Shown here piece after piece: positions 1 to 8,660 of a stretch of 64,000 nt of DNA (positions are counted from its first letter, which is position 1; every line of letters starts with the position of its first letter). Below the pieces are notes generated by a model that was given only the letters and a program-made list of their open reading frames with translations, was not told where the DNA came from and made no database searches. Position numbers and translations under genes: made by a program. Where the stretch lies: positions 1 to 64,000 of the forward strand of contig CAIODZ010000033.1 in assembly GCA_903857265.1 (NCBI GenBank). The letters run 5' to 3'. This DNA is from an uncultured Phycisphaerales bacterium (GTDB lineage Bacteria > Planctomycetota > Phycisphaerae > Sedimentisphaerales > Anaerobacaceae).

Positions 1-1119
1 CTGGTCGTCGAGAGGATATTTAGGTCCTTTTGTTTTGAGAGTTTCGACGTAGGCATTCATCTGGGCGGAATCAACTTCGGGATGGTCCATTGTGGGGAGA
101 ATTCTGAATTCGAGAATACCAGCTCCTTTGAGCATTCGCTGCAGGTCGCTGGGGTCGTCGAGCCGGCCCCTGAAGGGGAAATAGGCGCTGTAAGCTTTTG
201 CGACCCTGTCGATTTTGTCGGTTAATTCAGGGAATTCCTTTTTGAGGGTCTCAACCGCCCTTTTGCTTTTGGCGGAACCGGGCGCGCCGGCTTCGAGTGC
301 GGAAGTAACCTGGTCATTGGACAAATTCAGCTTATGGAGCGTCTGTTTGGCCTCTTCATATCGACTGTTGACGCCGGTTTTAGGAGTAGTGAGGCGGTCA
401 GCCACGTCGGCCCATTTGGCGTAAATTTCGGTATATCTGGTGAGCAGGTCCAGATTGCCTTCGGAGCCGAGGTATTCGAGGATTGCTTGTTTTCTTTTGT
501 CATCCTTGAGTTTGGCCCATTCAATGACCTGAATTTTAATATCGTCGAGTTTAAGACCCGCGAGCTTAATTAAGCTTTCGGGCGTAGCCATCTGGTTAGC
601 AAGGTCATCTCTTTGCTGCTGGAGGGCTTTTCGCTCATCGAAGACCTTTGCGAAGTCGTTGAGGATTTGTGCCCTGTCGTTGGAATCGCGGGCGAATTTT
701 TCAAAGTCCTTTGCTCGCAGCTCCGCGGGTTTGGCGACGGAGCGTATAATGGCGGCCTGGGTAACATTTCCCGTCAAAAGATCGGTGAGGGCGGTTTCGT
801 ATTGCGTTCTTTTTTCTCTGGCCTCGGCACTGGCGAGCGGCATCTGGATTTCAAATCTTGTGCTGCCCTGTGGTCTCCAGACGAGGTTTTGTATGTTGGC
901 GGGGTCGATACGGCGTCTCAGGACGGTAATTACCCTTTCCGAGAGGCCTCTTTTCTCGTCTGAGCTGAGGCCTTTTGCGTCGATTTCGTAAATCAAGCTT
1001 GTTCCGCCGCCGAGGTCGATGCCCGGCTTGAGTGTTTTGCTCGGCGGATAAAGCGTCCAGGCCGCGAGGATGACCAAACCAACAATTAATACGATTTTCC
1101 AGGTTAGATTCTTATTCAT
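1..1119 (-). CDS. secD: Protein translocase subunit SecD, N-terminal part (cut by window edge)
   Basis: The frame read from the ATG at 1119 stays open to base 1, so the gene continues beyond the window. The protein starts MNKNLTWKIVLIVGLVILAA, a single membrane segment, followed by GIDLGGGTSLIYEID, the D1 motif of SecD. A long charged stretch follows in the first periplasmic (P1) region, then EFRILPTM, as seen in SecD. SecD helps SecYEG drive preprotein export using the proton gradient. The long helical insertion (about residues 90-330) makes P1 larger than in Escherichia coli. yajC lies 25 bases upstream on the same strand, the usual yajC-secD order. The C-terminal membrane bundle and any secF are outside the window. 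Confidence 0.92.
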   Translation of the reverse strand, partial: MNKNLTWKIVLIVGLVILAAWTLYPPSKTLKPGIDLGGGTSLIYEIDAKGLSSDEKRGLSERVITVLRRRIDPANIQNLVWRPQGSTRFEIQMPLASAEAREKRTQYETALTDLLTGNVTQAAIIRSVAKPAELRAKDFEKFARDSNDRAQILNDFAKVFDERKALQQQRDDLANQMATPESLIKLAGLKLDDIKIQVIEWAKLKDDKRKQAILEYLGSEGNLDLLTRYTEIYAKWADVADRLTTPKTGVNSRYEEAKQTLHKLNLSNDQVTSALEAGAPGSAKSKRAVETLKKEFPELTDKIDRVAKAYSAYFPFRGRLDDPSDLQRMLKGAGILEFRILPTMDHPEVDSAQMNAYVETLKTKGPKYPLDDQ

Positions 1120-1144
1120 ATCAAATCCTTGTTATATCCGGCTT

Positions 1145-1567
1145 TTATTGTCCTTCGTTCGAAATGTTTTTCCCGATGGCGGAGGCCGCCACTTTGATTT
1201 TGGTATTGGTTGACTCATCGACTTTGAGGGTAACTTCGTCGCCTTTGACGTCAACGACGATGCCGATGATACCGCCGATAGTTCTGACTTTGTCGTTCTT
1301 TTTGAGGGTCTGAATCATCTTCTGCTGCTGTCGCTGGCGTTTTTTCGGCTCGCGGAACATAATAAAGTACAAAATCACAAAAATGCCGACGATGAAAACG
1401 AGTTGCATAATCGACGAGGAGTTCCCGTACGATGCGGGCCGTGAGGTATTTGGGTCGGGAGCGGCAACGGTGCCGGTTTTGGTCTGATTCTGGCCCACCG
1501 GTTCAGCGGGAACCTCCGACTGGCCCTGGGTTTCGGTCGCCTGTGCCATTATCCACAAATTTTCCAT
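1145..1567 (-). CDS. yajC: Preprotein translocase accessory subunit YajC
   Basis: YajC-family protein of about 140 aa: a polar N-terminus rich in Gln, Pro and Thr, one membrane segment (QLVFIVGIFVILYFIMF), the basic stretch REPKKRQRQQQKM, then the small cytosolic domain LKKNDKVRTIGGIIGIVVDV...VTLKVD. YajC associates with SecDF in the inner membrane. The start at 1567 is preferred because AAGGA lies 8 bases upstream; an ATG 9 bases further upstream sits directly against that Shine-Dalgarno. The N-terminal extension before the membrane helix (about 45 residues) is longer than in E. coli. Operon with secD. Confidence 0.93.
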   Translation of the reverse strand: MENLWIMAQATETQGQSEVPAEPVGQNQTKTGTVAAPDPNTSRPASYGNSSSIMQLVFIVGIFVILYFIMFREPKKRQRQQQKMIQTLKKNDKVRTIGGIIGIVVDVKGDEVTLKVDESTNTKIKVAASAIGKNISNEGQ

Positions 1568-1576
1568 ATTTGTCAT

Positions 1577-1945
1577 CCTTACAAAGAATTACGCTAACCA
1601 ACAAGATAAACGGGGAATCATAATGCATCAGCGGAAAATAATCAACATCGAACTTTTTGTTCTTCCCGCCATAGTGCTCCTCGATGCACAACTGATGGAT
1701 ATTGACAATCATCAGAAACATCGCCCAGCCCGCAACGGAGAATTCTGTAAGAATATATTCCTCGACTTCACGCTGATAAGTCAGTGCCGAAGGCGAGCCG
1801 TGTAAGTGAATCCATCCTGCTCCATTCTTCGCTGCGCTACTCCCGTAAGAGACGCCTTATAGCAGAACAGCGTGGTCGTTGGAAATTGGGGGAATAGGCA
1901 AGCTCAACACACCAAGATGGGATGTGGTTTTTTTGTTAAAAAACC
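1577..1945. other. Intergenic region upstream of yajC, no convincing gene
   Basis: About 370 bases without a recognisable gene. On the minus strand a frame is open from about 1850 into yajC, but it has no homologue I recognise and overlaps yajC in another frame. The segment at 1828-1845 (minus strand AGCGCAGCGAAG) matches a short motif also found at 36405 and 40408, so part of this spacer belongs to a dispersed repeat. A T-run/A-run hairpin lies near 1926-1945. Confidence 0.4.
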
Positions 1946-1947
1946 GC

Positions 1948-1977
1948 TTGCAGGGAGTCGATAATAGAGATTATAAT
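1948..1977 (+). promoter_or_regulatory. Promoter of tRNA-Gly (TTGCAG-18-TATAAT)
   Basis: TTGCAG at 1948-1953 and a perfect TATAAT at 1972-1977 are separated by 18 bases. Transcription would begin near 1984, just ahead of the tRNA at 1992, and may run on into the trigger factor gene. Confidence 0.6.
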
Positions 1978-1991
1978 ATGTGGCAGTTTAT

Positions 1992-2063
1992 GCGGGTGTA
2001 GCTCAGTGGTAGAGCGTCACGTTGCCAACGTGGATGTCGTGAGTTCGAGCCTCATCACCCGCT
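1992..2063 (+). tRNA. tRNA-Gly (anticodon GCC)
   Basis: Cloverleaf visible by eye: acceptor GCGGGTG (1992-1998) pairs with CACCCGC (2056-2062), D arm GCTCAGTGGTAGAGC, anticodon stem closing the loop TTGCCAA with anticodon GCC, and T arm with GTTCGAG. CCA is not encoded. It reads glycine codons GGC and GGU. Confidence 0.95.
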
Positions 2064-2227
2064 TTGAATATATAGTGTCGGCGAGTTACCGGCTAAATGA
2101 GTAGTTTGGCGTTGGTCGTCGACGCGTTTGGGCAACGAAATATGAAAAAATGTGGCTGCGGGAATCAGGTTTCCTAATGCCATTTTTGTTTTGTATGAGC
2201 GTAAGCCCGGTATGATAGGAGAATAAC

Positions 2228-3745
2228 ATGGCAGAGCAACCACAGGAAACAACCCCAAAGAACACCGTAAAAATCGAAAAGTCAGGCCCGTGCAAAAAAA
2301 AGGTCATCATCGAGGTCCCCCGTGAGACAATAACAAAGGCCACCGACGCCCAATACGAGACGCTGCGCAAAGACGCGCTGGTGCCTGGTTTCAGAAAGGG
2401 GCGTGCGCCGAAACGATTGCTGGAAAAGCGATTCGGCAAAGAAGTCGGCGAGCAGACAAAGCTGAAAATACTGGCAGAAGCGAGCGATTCGGCGATAAAG
2501 GACAACAAGCTGGATGTTCTGCGCGAGCCGGCGATTGATTATGAGAAGATAGAATTGCCCGCGGAAGGCGCCCTAAAGTTCGAGTTCGAGGTTGAGGTGC
2601 GTCCTGAGTTTGAGCTGCCTAAACTTGAGGGCATACCGGTCGATAAGCCAAAACACGTGGTAACCGACGGGAACGTTGACAGGGAAATCGAGATGCTCTG
2701 CAAATACGCGGGGACGTGGACGCCTAAGGATAATGGCAAGATTGAGCTTGAAGACCAAGTCGTCGCGGACGTGATGCTGAATATCGAGGGGCAGGAGCAA
2801 AAAGTTGATAACACCGAGATATACGCACGCGCAAACGGCTTTATAGCGGATGTGCCCGTCGAAAAGTTAGATGAAATCCTGATTGGGGCGAAAACAGGAG
2901 ATGTAAAGACCGCGGAAGTGGAAGTGCCAAAGACGTTCTTCAGAGAGGAACTGCGGGGCAAGAAAGTCGATATCAAGATAACGATTAAGGACATCAAGTG
3001 GCTAAGACCAGCGGAATTGAATCAGGACACGATAAGCAAATGCGGAGTGGCAACCGAGGAAGAGCTGCGAAAGGCAATTCGCGAAAAGCTGGAAGGTCGG
3101 CTCGAAGGTCAAGCGAAACAAGAGATGGCCGAGCAGATATACAAATATCTGCTTGATAATATCAGTATCGATTTGCCGGCAGACGTCGCCGCGGACCAGG
3201 CAGTCGCGTTATTACGACGCCAGTATATCAACCTGATGATGCAGGGTATCGACAAAGAGCAGATTGACAAGAATATCGAGCAGTTGAAGGCGAACACCGA
3301 GCAGCAGGCAAAAGAGCAGCTCAAGGTATTCTTCATAATGGACAAAATCGCGGAAAAGCTGGACATCAAAACGACGGACGAGGAAATCAACGGGCACATC
3401 GCCCACTTAGCCGTCCAGAAACATGTCCGGCCCGAGCGAATGAGAGAGGAAATGCAACGGGACGGCTCACTCGAACAATTCAAACTTCAGGTCCGCGAAC
3501 AAAAGTGTGTAACCAAGCTGCTTGAGTCGGCGAAAATAACCGAGGTTGAGCCGAAGGCGCAAAAACCGAAGGCAGAAAAGGTAGAAATCCACAAGCACAA
3601 GAAAACGACCGAAAAAACAGAGGCCAAACCAGCTAAAAAGGCGGAAACCGCGACAAAGCACGCGCATCCCAAAAAAGCAAAAGCCGCGGATAAGGAAAAG
3701 CCGGAGAAAAAGACAAAGCCGACGACCCGAAAAAAGAAAACCTGA
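2228..3745 (+). CDS. tig: Trigger factor, ribosome-associated chaperone
   Basis: 505 aa. The N-terminal ribosome-binding domain carries the tail-docking signature GFRKGRAP (about residues 55-62). A degenerate FKBP-like domain follows (about 150-245, PKDNGKIELEDQVVADV), then the helical chaperone arms (about 250-440). It binds nascent chains at the ribosome exit. The last 60 residues or so are a Lys/Ala/Thr-rich tail (KPKAEKVEIHKHKK...RKKKT) absent from the 432-residue E. coli protein. The start has a clear AGGAG 6 bases upstream. It is followed 76 bases later by two clpP genes; the tig-clpP order is common in bacteria. Confidence 0.95.
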   Translation: MAEQPQETTPKNTVKIEKSGPCKKKVIIEVPRETITKATDAQYETLRKDALVPGFRKGRAPKRLLEKRFGKEVGEQTKLKILAEASDSAIKDNKLDVLREPAIDYEKIELPAEGALKFEFEVEVRPEFELPKLEGIPVDKPKHVVTDGNVDREIEMLCKYAGTWTPKDNGKIELEDQVVADVMLNIEGQEQKVDNTEIYARANGFIADVPVEKLDEILIGAKTGDVKTAEVEVPKTFFREELRGKKVDIKITIKDIKWLRPAELNQDTISKCGVATEEELRKAIREKLEGRLEGQAKQEMAEQIYKYLLDNISIDLPADVAADQAVALLRRQYINLMMQGIDKEQIDKNIEQLKANTEQQAKEQLKVFFIMDKIAEKLDIKTTDEEINGHIAHLAVQKHVRPERMREEMQRDGSLEQFKLQVREQKCVTKLLESAKITEVEPKAQKPKAEKVEIHKHKKTTEKTEAKPAKKAETATKHAHPKKAKAADKEKPEKKTKPTTRKKKT

Positions 3746-3821
3746 GCGTAAGAATATCCGATAAACACCTTAATCGGCGGGGTAAACCTCGCCCTAACTT
3801 TGTGAGTTAAGGGAAAACTTG

Positions 3822-4520
3822 ATGTTCAGCACAGGACCCGAAAAACGTATGATAATTGAGCCGAAGGAACAGTACCAGGACCAGTACGGTCAGGGAGGCA
3901 GTCATTACCAGCAATTTCGCCAGATGAGTTTGGACGATATGCTGCTGGAAAACCGGATTGTGTTCCTCATAGGCGAAATTAACTACGCCAGGGCTACCGA
4001 GGTAATAATGAAAATCCTTTACCTCGATAACCAGAAACGCAACACGGAAATCAGCTTGTATGTGAACTCGCCCGGAGGCAGCGTTGACGACACGATGGCG
4101 ATATACGATACGATGCGGTTCGTAAGCTCGCCCATCGCTACTTATTGTATCGGCCGGGCTCAGTCGGGCGGAGCGATAGTTCTCGCAGCAGGAACAAAAG
4201 GCAAACGGTTCGCGCTGCCTCACGCAAAGATTATGCTGCATCAGCCGTGGGGCGGAGTTTTTGGACAGGCGGCGGATATAAAGATTCAGGCCGAGGAAAT
4301 CCTAAAGGCCAAGAAAATGCTCAATGAGCTGCTTGCCAAACTTTCAGGCCAACCTGTTGAAAAAATCAGCGCGGAGACCGAAAGAGACAGGTATTTGACG
4401 GCAAATGAGGCGCTTGCATACGGACTCATCGACGAGGTCCTGGAACTCGACGATTCGGGCAAAAAGAAACCGAGCGATAAAAAAACAGATGATAATAAAA
4501 CAGACGAGAAGAAACAATAA
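3822..4520 (+). CDS. clpP: ATP-dependent Clp protease proteolytic subunit, copy 1 (divergent)
   Basis: Serine peptidase of family S14. [12 protein letters not shown], the nucleophile Ser in GRAQSGGA, the His in IMLHQP and the Asp in the ERDRYLTA segment give a complete triad. The nucleophile motif is AQSGG rather than the usual AASMG. A Lys/Asp-rich tail ([19 protein letters not shown]) follows the fold. It would form heptameric rings, possibly mixed with copy 2, feeding on ClpX- or ClpA-unfolded substrates. ATG at 3822 has AAGGG upstream; a TTG directly before it is less likely. It lies 20 bases ahead of the second clpP. Confidence 0.92.
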   Translation: MFSTGPEKRMIIEPKEQYQDQYGQGGSHYQQFRQMSLDDMLLENRIVFLIGEINYARATEVIMKILYLDNQKRNTEISLYVNSPGGSVDDTMAIYDTMRFVSSPIATYCIGRAQSGGAIVLAAGTKGKRFALPHAKIMLHQPWGGVFGQAADIKIQAEEILKAKKMLNELLAKLSGQPVEKISAETERDRYLTANEALAYGLIDEVLELDDSGKKKPSDKKTDDNKTDEKKQ

Positions 4521-4540
4521 CCACTGAAGAGAGTGAAACT

Positions 4541-5173
4541 ATGGCAGTTGACCAGAACTTAGTTCCGATAGTAATTGAAAAGACAGGTCGCGGCGAACGG
4601 GCATACGATATTTACTCCCGGCTGCTTAAAGACAGAATCATTTTTCTAAGCGGGCCGATAGATGACGTTTCCGCAAACCTGGTGATAGCTCAAATGCTGT
4701 TTTTGAGCAACGAGGACAGCAAGACGGACATTCACCTTTATATCAATTCGCCCGGCGGGTCAATCTCGGCGGGACTGGCTGTTTACGACTGTATGCAGTT
4801 TTTGCGCTGTGACGTGGCGACCTATTGCATAGGCCAAGCGGCGAGTATGGCTGCGGTATTGCTTGCGGGCGGCCAAGCGGGAAAACGATTCCTGCTCGCC
4901 AACAACAGGGTGCTGATTCATCAGCCGTTGATTTCGGGAGAGCTGATTGCGCCAGCGACGGACCTTGAGATTGAGGCGAGGGAAATAATGCGTCTGCGAG
5001 AACGAATTTACACAATACTTGCCAAACACACAGGCCAGTCCGCGGAAAAAATCGAGAAGGACTGCGACAGGAACCTCTGGCTGGACGCGGATGAAGCGAT
5101 AAAGTATGGTCTAGCGGACAGGATAATCCAAAAGGCGCCGGAAGCGGTCAAATCGGCAAATAAAGAAAGTTAA
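4541..5173 (+). CDS. clpP: ATP-dependent Clp protease proteolytic subunit, copy 2 (canonical)
   Basis: 210 aa, the usual ClpP length. It has the [21 protein letters not shown] start typical of main Clp[12 protein letters not shown], nucleophile Ser in GQAASMAA, His in VLIHQP and Asp in the DCDRNLWL segment. Together with the preceding copy it suggests a two-isoform ClpP system, as known in cyanobacteria and actinobacteria. RBS GAAGAGAG precedes the ATG. Same operon as tig and copy 1 by spacing; no clpX follows. Confidence 0.95.
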   Translation: MAVDQNLVPIVIEKTGRGERAYDIYSRLLKDRIIFLSGPIDDVSANLVIAQMLFLSNEDSKTDIHLYINSPGGSISAGLAVYDCMQFLRCDVATYCIGQAASMAAVLLAGGQAGKRFLLANNRVLIHQPLISGELIAPATDLEIEAREIMRLRERIYTILAKHTGQSAEKIEKDCDRNLWLDADEAIKYGLADRIIQKAPEAVKSANKES

Positions 5174-5191
5174 ATTTAAGAATTGAGAATT

Positions 5192-5836
5192 ATGTTCTTA
5201 GTTCGCAGCTCATTGTTCGTTGTTTCATTGGTATCGCTTGTCTTCGCGTTTGGGTGCGACAGCGGTAAAGCGGGCAAACCAACGACCGCACAGCAGGTCC
5301 AGCAGCTTACCTCGCAAAATACAGAGCTTCAAAATCAGCTCGAACAGGCCAATACGGAAAACGCCCAATTATTAAAACAGGCGGAGTCGCTTTCCAAATT
5401 GCCGGGGGAAAAAAGGGCCGACGCGATTTATCATATCAAGTCGGTCAAAATAGGCAGTTACACAAACTTTTATGATGACTACAAGACCCCGGGTGCAACA
5501 GGAAAGAAAAAGCTGGTCGTTTACGTTCAACCTATTGATGAGACGGGCGACACCGTAAAGGCGGGCGGGACCGTTGAAGTCCAGCTCTGGGACCTGAACA
5601 AAAAGGAAAACGAAGCCCGTTTAGCACAGTGGCAAGTTGAGCCGAATGAGCTTAAGGCGCTCTGGCTGGGCGGAATATTTTCGAGCGGCTACCGGCTGAG
5701 TTTTGACGCGGCCGAGATTGTTGACAAATTCGACAAGCCGTTGACCGTAAAGGTCAACTTCACCGATTACCTGTCGGGCATGACATTCACAGAGCAATTT
5801 ATCATTCGCCCGCCACAACCCGCAGGCAAAAAATAA
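5192..5836 (+). CDS. Predicted lipoprotein of unknown function
   Basis: 214 aa. N-terminal signal with a lipobox-like FAFGC, so the mature protein would begin at Cys22 or so and be lipid-anchored. A short coiled coil (TSQNTELQNQLEQANTENAQ) follows. The rest looks like a beta-rich domain (KKLVVYVQPIDETGDTVKAG...VEVQLWDL...YRLSFDAAEIV...VKVNFTDYLSG). I do not recognise the family. The start at ATG 5192 puts the signal peptide at the N-terminus; a TTG at 5183 is an in-frame alternative. It follows clpP by 18 bases and may be co-transcribed. Confidence 0.75.
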   Translation: MFLVRSSLFVVSLVSLVFAFGCDSGKAGKPTTAQQVQQLTSQNTELQNQLEQANTENAQLLKQAESLSKLPGEKRADAIYHIKSVKIGSYTNFYDDYKTPGATGKKKLVVYVQPIDETGDTVKAGGTVEVQLWDLNKKENEARLAQWQVEPNELKALWLGGIFSSGYRLSFDAAEIVDKFDKPLTVKVNFTDYLSGMTFTEQFIIRPPQPAGKK

Positions 5837-5918
5837 CCACCACACTAATTAATAGTCCATATCTCAGGGTCGTTACTTTTCAAACCGATAATAATGCCGA
5901 AAGTTTTAAGTTTCGCCC

Positions 5919-5979
5919 CCCTGCTTAAAACCCCCGATTAAGACATTCGAGGGCAAGCTTGCAAGAGCAGGGTTTTAAG
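5919..5979 (+). promoter_or_regulatory. Alternative inverted repeats before the methyltransferase gene
   Basis: CTTAAAACCC (5924-5933) is perfectly complementary to GGGTTTTAAG (5970-5979), while CCCTGC (5919-5924) can pair with GCAGGG (5967-5972). The two pairings use overlapping bases and exclude each other. It lies between the lipoprotein and the methyltransferase start and may act as a terminator or attenuator. Confidence 0.35.
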
Positions 5980-5994
5980 TTACAATGTTCCCGT

Positions 5995-6945
5995 ATGCAG
6001 GAATTATTGAATAAGATAATTTGCGGCGACTGTATCGAAACGCTGAGTAAAATCGACCAGCCCTTTGCGGATTTGATATTTTCAGATCCGCCTTTCAATA
6101 TCGGATATAAGTACGACAAGTATCACGACAAGGTTGAACGCAATAACTACATCGCATGGACAAAGGACTGGATGACGGCGTGCAAAAAGGTCTTAAAGCC
6201 AACCGGCTCATTTTATATCGCCATAGGTGATGACTACGCCGCGAATGTGAAGGTCATCGCGGATGAGCTGGGATTTGTGATGCGCAACTGGATAATCTGG
6301 CATTACACCTTCGGCCAGCAGACAAAAGACAAATTTGCCCGCTCGCATACGCATATATTTTACTTTGTGAATAATCCTAAAAACTTCATATTCAACGATT
6401 TCGCCGTACGAGTCCCATCGGACCGACAGATGATTTACGCAGATAAGCGAGCCAACCCGGCGGGCAAGATTCCCGACGACGTTTGGGAGGACTCGCGGGT
6501 ATGCGGGACATTCAAAGAGCGAACCGGCTGGCACCCATGCCAGATGCCTGAGCAGTTGCTTATGAGAATCGTCGCGGCAAGCTCAAACGCCGGCGACTGC
6601 GTTCTTGACCCGTTCGTCGGCTCAGGAACAGCAGCGGTCGCAGCAAGGAAACTGCGGAGAAGCTACGTGGGAATCGAAATCTCCGCAGATTACGTCAAAA
6701 AAGCAAAACAACGGCTCGAACAACTCGACGCTCGCGCGAGCATTGAAAAAGAACATAAATTGAATATCGTCGAAATAAGCGAATTAAAACGGCTTATACC
6801 GGATATCGGGTATCCGCCGAAACAGGTTCTGTCGAATAATGATTTGCTGGAACTTTTCACGAGCCAGTTTGCCATACGAATGAACAATCAAAAACAGTAT
6901 GTCTCTTCGGAGATAGCGACTGCTTTGAAAGGCATAACGGATTGA
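5995..6945 (+). CDS. Orphan DNA methyltransferase, beta class (N6-adenine or N4-cytosine)
   Basis: Motif IV is DPPFNIGYKYDKYHD near the N-terminus, and the AdoMet-binding motif VLDPFVGSGTAAVAARKL lies after a target-recognition stretch. This is the beta-class order (IV before I), as in CcrM-like enzymes. The C-terminal 80 residues (LNIVEISELKRLIPDIGYPP...) form a small extra domain. No restriction enzyme is adjacent, so a regulatory or protective role is likely; DPPF fits either N6-adenine or N4-cytosine. ATG 5995 places the usual NKIICGDCIETL start at the N-terminus; a TTG at 5959 with GAGGG upstream is an alternative. Its stop overlaps the lnt start. Confidence 0.88.
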   Translation: MQELLNKIICGDCIETLSKIDQPFADLIFSDPPFNIGYKYDKYHDKVERNNYIAWTKDWMTACKKVLKPTGSFYIAIGDDYAANVKVIADELGFVMRNWIIWHYTFGQQTKDKFARSHTHIFYFVNNPKNFIFNDFAVRVPSDRQMIYADKRANPAGKIPDDVWEDSRVCGTFKERTGWHPCQMPEQLLMRIVAASSNAGDCVLDPFVGSGTAAVAARKLRRSYVGIEISADYVKKAKQRLEQLDARASIEKEHKLNIVEISELKRLIPDIGYPPKQVLSNNDLLELFTSQFAIRMNNQKQYVSSEIATALKGITD

Positions 6946-8660
6946 GCATTAAAAACACGAAAGGGATTTTGTGTCTTTTAGCCGCTTTCGCGGGGACGGC
7001 GATTATGCTTACGCTGGCGCAGCAGCCAATTGGCTGGTGGCCATTGGCGTGGGTGGCGTATGTGCCGTTCATCCTTGTCTGCTTATGTGAAACCAAACCG
7101 TCTAAAATATATCTGGCTGCCTTTGTTGTCTCGACCTGTTACTGGTTAGGCAATATATACTGGATGAGCTTTGTAACGGTCGTGGGCTGGATTGCTTTTT
7201 GCCTTTATACCGCCCTGCTCTGGCCTTTACTGGTAATATCCCTGCGATGGTGCATTAAGAAACAATTTCCGCTTTTCATCGCCGTCCCCGTCCTGATTGT
7301 GGGTATCGAGCAAATGCAGGGGCTTTTCTTAGGCGGCTTCTACTGGAATTATCTCGCCCACAGCCAATACGCAAATACCTCTTTAATCCAGATAGCCGAC
7401 ATATTCGGCGCAGCGGGCGTATCGTTTGTGGTGGCGATGGTGAATGGGTTAGTCGCGGAAATGTTATTATTTCGTCAGCCACGGTTTGTTGTTCGCAACC
7501 TGATAATTGCGACAATAGTTCTGGCCAGCACATTGGGATATGGTCACTGGCGAATAAACCAGTCGGCTCAATCCGTCACACAAGGCCCGCTAATTGGGGT
7601 GGTGCAGACAAACATCCCGATATCCGTCAAAAAATCATTTGTCGCGGAAGAGCAGATTCTCAATGAGCTGCTGGAGCAAAGCAGCCAGTGTATCTCGGCA
7701 AACGCGAAACTTGTCGTCTGGCCCGAGACAATGGTGCAGGCGATATTGAACCCGCAGGTTTTGCGACTCTTAGTTGATGACCACTCGTATAAAATCTTCG
7801 ACGAAATCATCCGCGAACACGCGAAAAAAGGGGCGTATATACTTGCCGGGGCATACGACGGCACGCCGCGATACGACGCAAATAACATCCGGCTTGCGCA
7901 GAAATTTAACTCCGCTTTTTTGTACAAGCCCGACGGCAGCCAGTCGCCTCAAAAGTACTCGAAAATATATCTTGTGCCCTTCGGCGAGATGCTGCCATTC
8001 TCCAATATCCCGCTGGTCCACAAGCTGTTCCTGACGATGTCGCCTTACGATTTCGATTATACGATTGACCCGGGCACAGAATACACGGTGTTTGATATGC
8101 AGACGCCGAATACAAACCGCAAATACAGATTCAGCGTAATGATTTGCTACGAGGACGCGGTGCCGGTTATGGCGAGAAAATTCGCGATGGATGAGAAAGG
8201 CCAAAAGCAACTCGACTGGCTCCTGAACATAAGCAACGACGGGTGGTTTGTCCGATTCGAGAAAGGCAAAGTCCTGCCCGCCACCGAGCTTTCACAGCAC
8301 GCGGCGATTTGCGTGTTTCGGGCGGTGGAGAACCGGTTAGCGGTGCTGCGAAGCGTCAACACCGGGATAAGCTGTATGATTGATACTCTGGGCCGGATTA
8401 AAGACGGCTACGCGGCAGGGAATCTCCCGCAAAAAGCGTTCGACCGCCAGGGCGTAAAGGGCTGGTTTGCCGATATAGTGCCGATTGACGCGAGGACCAC
8501 GTTTTTCAGCAAACACGGCCCGTGGCTGGATTTTACTTGTCAGTTGTGCCTGGTTTTAATCATAATAGAGATAATTATCGAGCGGCTCGACCTCAAACGA
8601 CGAACCAAACGCGAAAAAGGGAGTAACCTGAATGACAAAGAAACACCAGTCAAAAAATAA
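6942..8660 (+). CDS. lnt: Apolipoprotein N-acyltransferase
   Basis: 572 aa membrane enzyme that adds the third acyl chain to lipoproteins. Hydrophobic helices fill the first 210 residues, followed by a nitrilase-like periplasmic domain and one C-terminal helix. The triad is visible: Glu in VVWPETMVQ, Lys in KIYLVPFGEMLP and Cys in VMICYEDAV. It starts at TTG 6942, overlapping the methyltransferase stop in a TTGA arrangement, which implies translational coupling. The gene ends inside the next gene. The nearby lipoproteins at 5192 and 8632 are likely substrates. Confidence 0.95.
   Translation: MSIKNTKGILCLLAAFAGTAIMLTLAQQPIGWWPLAWVAYVPFILVCLCETKPSKIYLAAFVVSTCYWLGNIYWMSFVTVVGWIAFCLYTALLWPLLVISLRWCIKKQFPLFIAVPVLIVGIEQMQGLFLGGFYWNYLAHSQYANTSLIQIADIFGAAGVSFVVAMVNGLVAEMLLFRQPRFVVRNLIIATIVLASTLGYGHWRINQSAQSVTQGPLIGVVQTNIPISVKKSFVAEEQILNELLEQSSQCISANAKLVVWPETMVQAILNPQVLRLLVDDHSYKIFDEIIREHAKKGAYILAGAYDGTPRYDANNIRLAQKFNSAFLYKPDGSQSPQKYSKIYLVPFGEMLPFSNIPLVHKLFLTMSPYDFDYTIDPGTEYTVFDMQTPNTNRKYRFSVMICYEDAVPVMARKFAMDEKGQKQLDWLLNISNDGWFVRFEKGKVLPATELSQHAAICVFRAVENRLAVLRSVNTGISCMIDTLGRIKDGYAAGNLPQKAFDRQGVKGWFADIVPIDARTTFFSKHGPWLDFTCQLCLVLIIIEIIIERLDLKRRTKREKGSNLNDKETPVKK

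Noticed and set aside
1503-1850. Open minus-strand frame upstream of and overlapping yajC
   Set aside because: It has no recognisable family, overlaps yajC in another frame and contains a dispersed repeat motif; better read as spacer.
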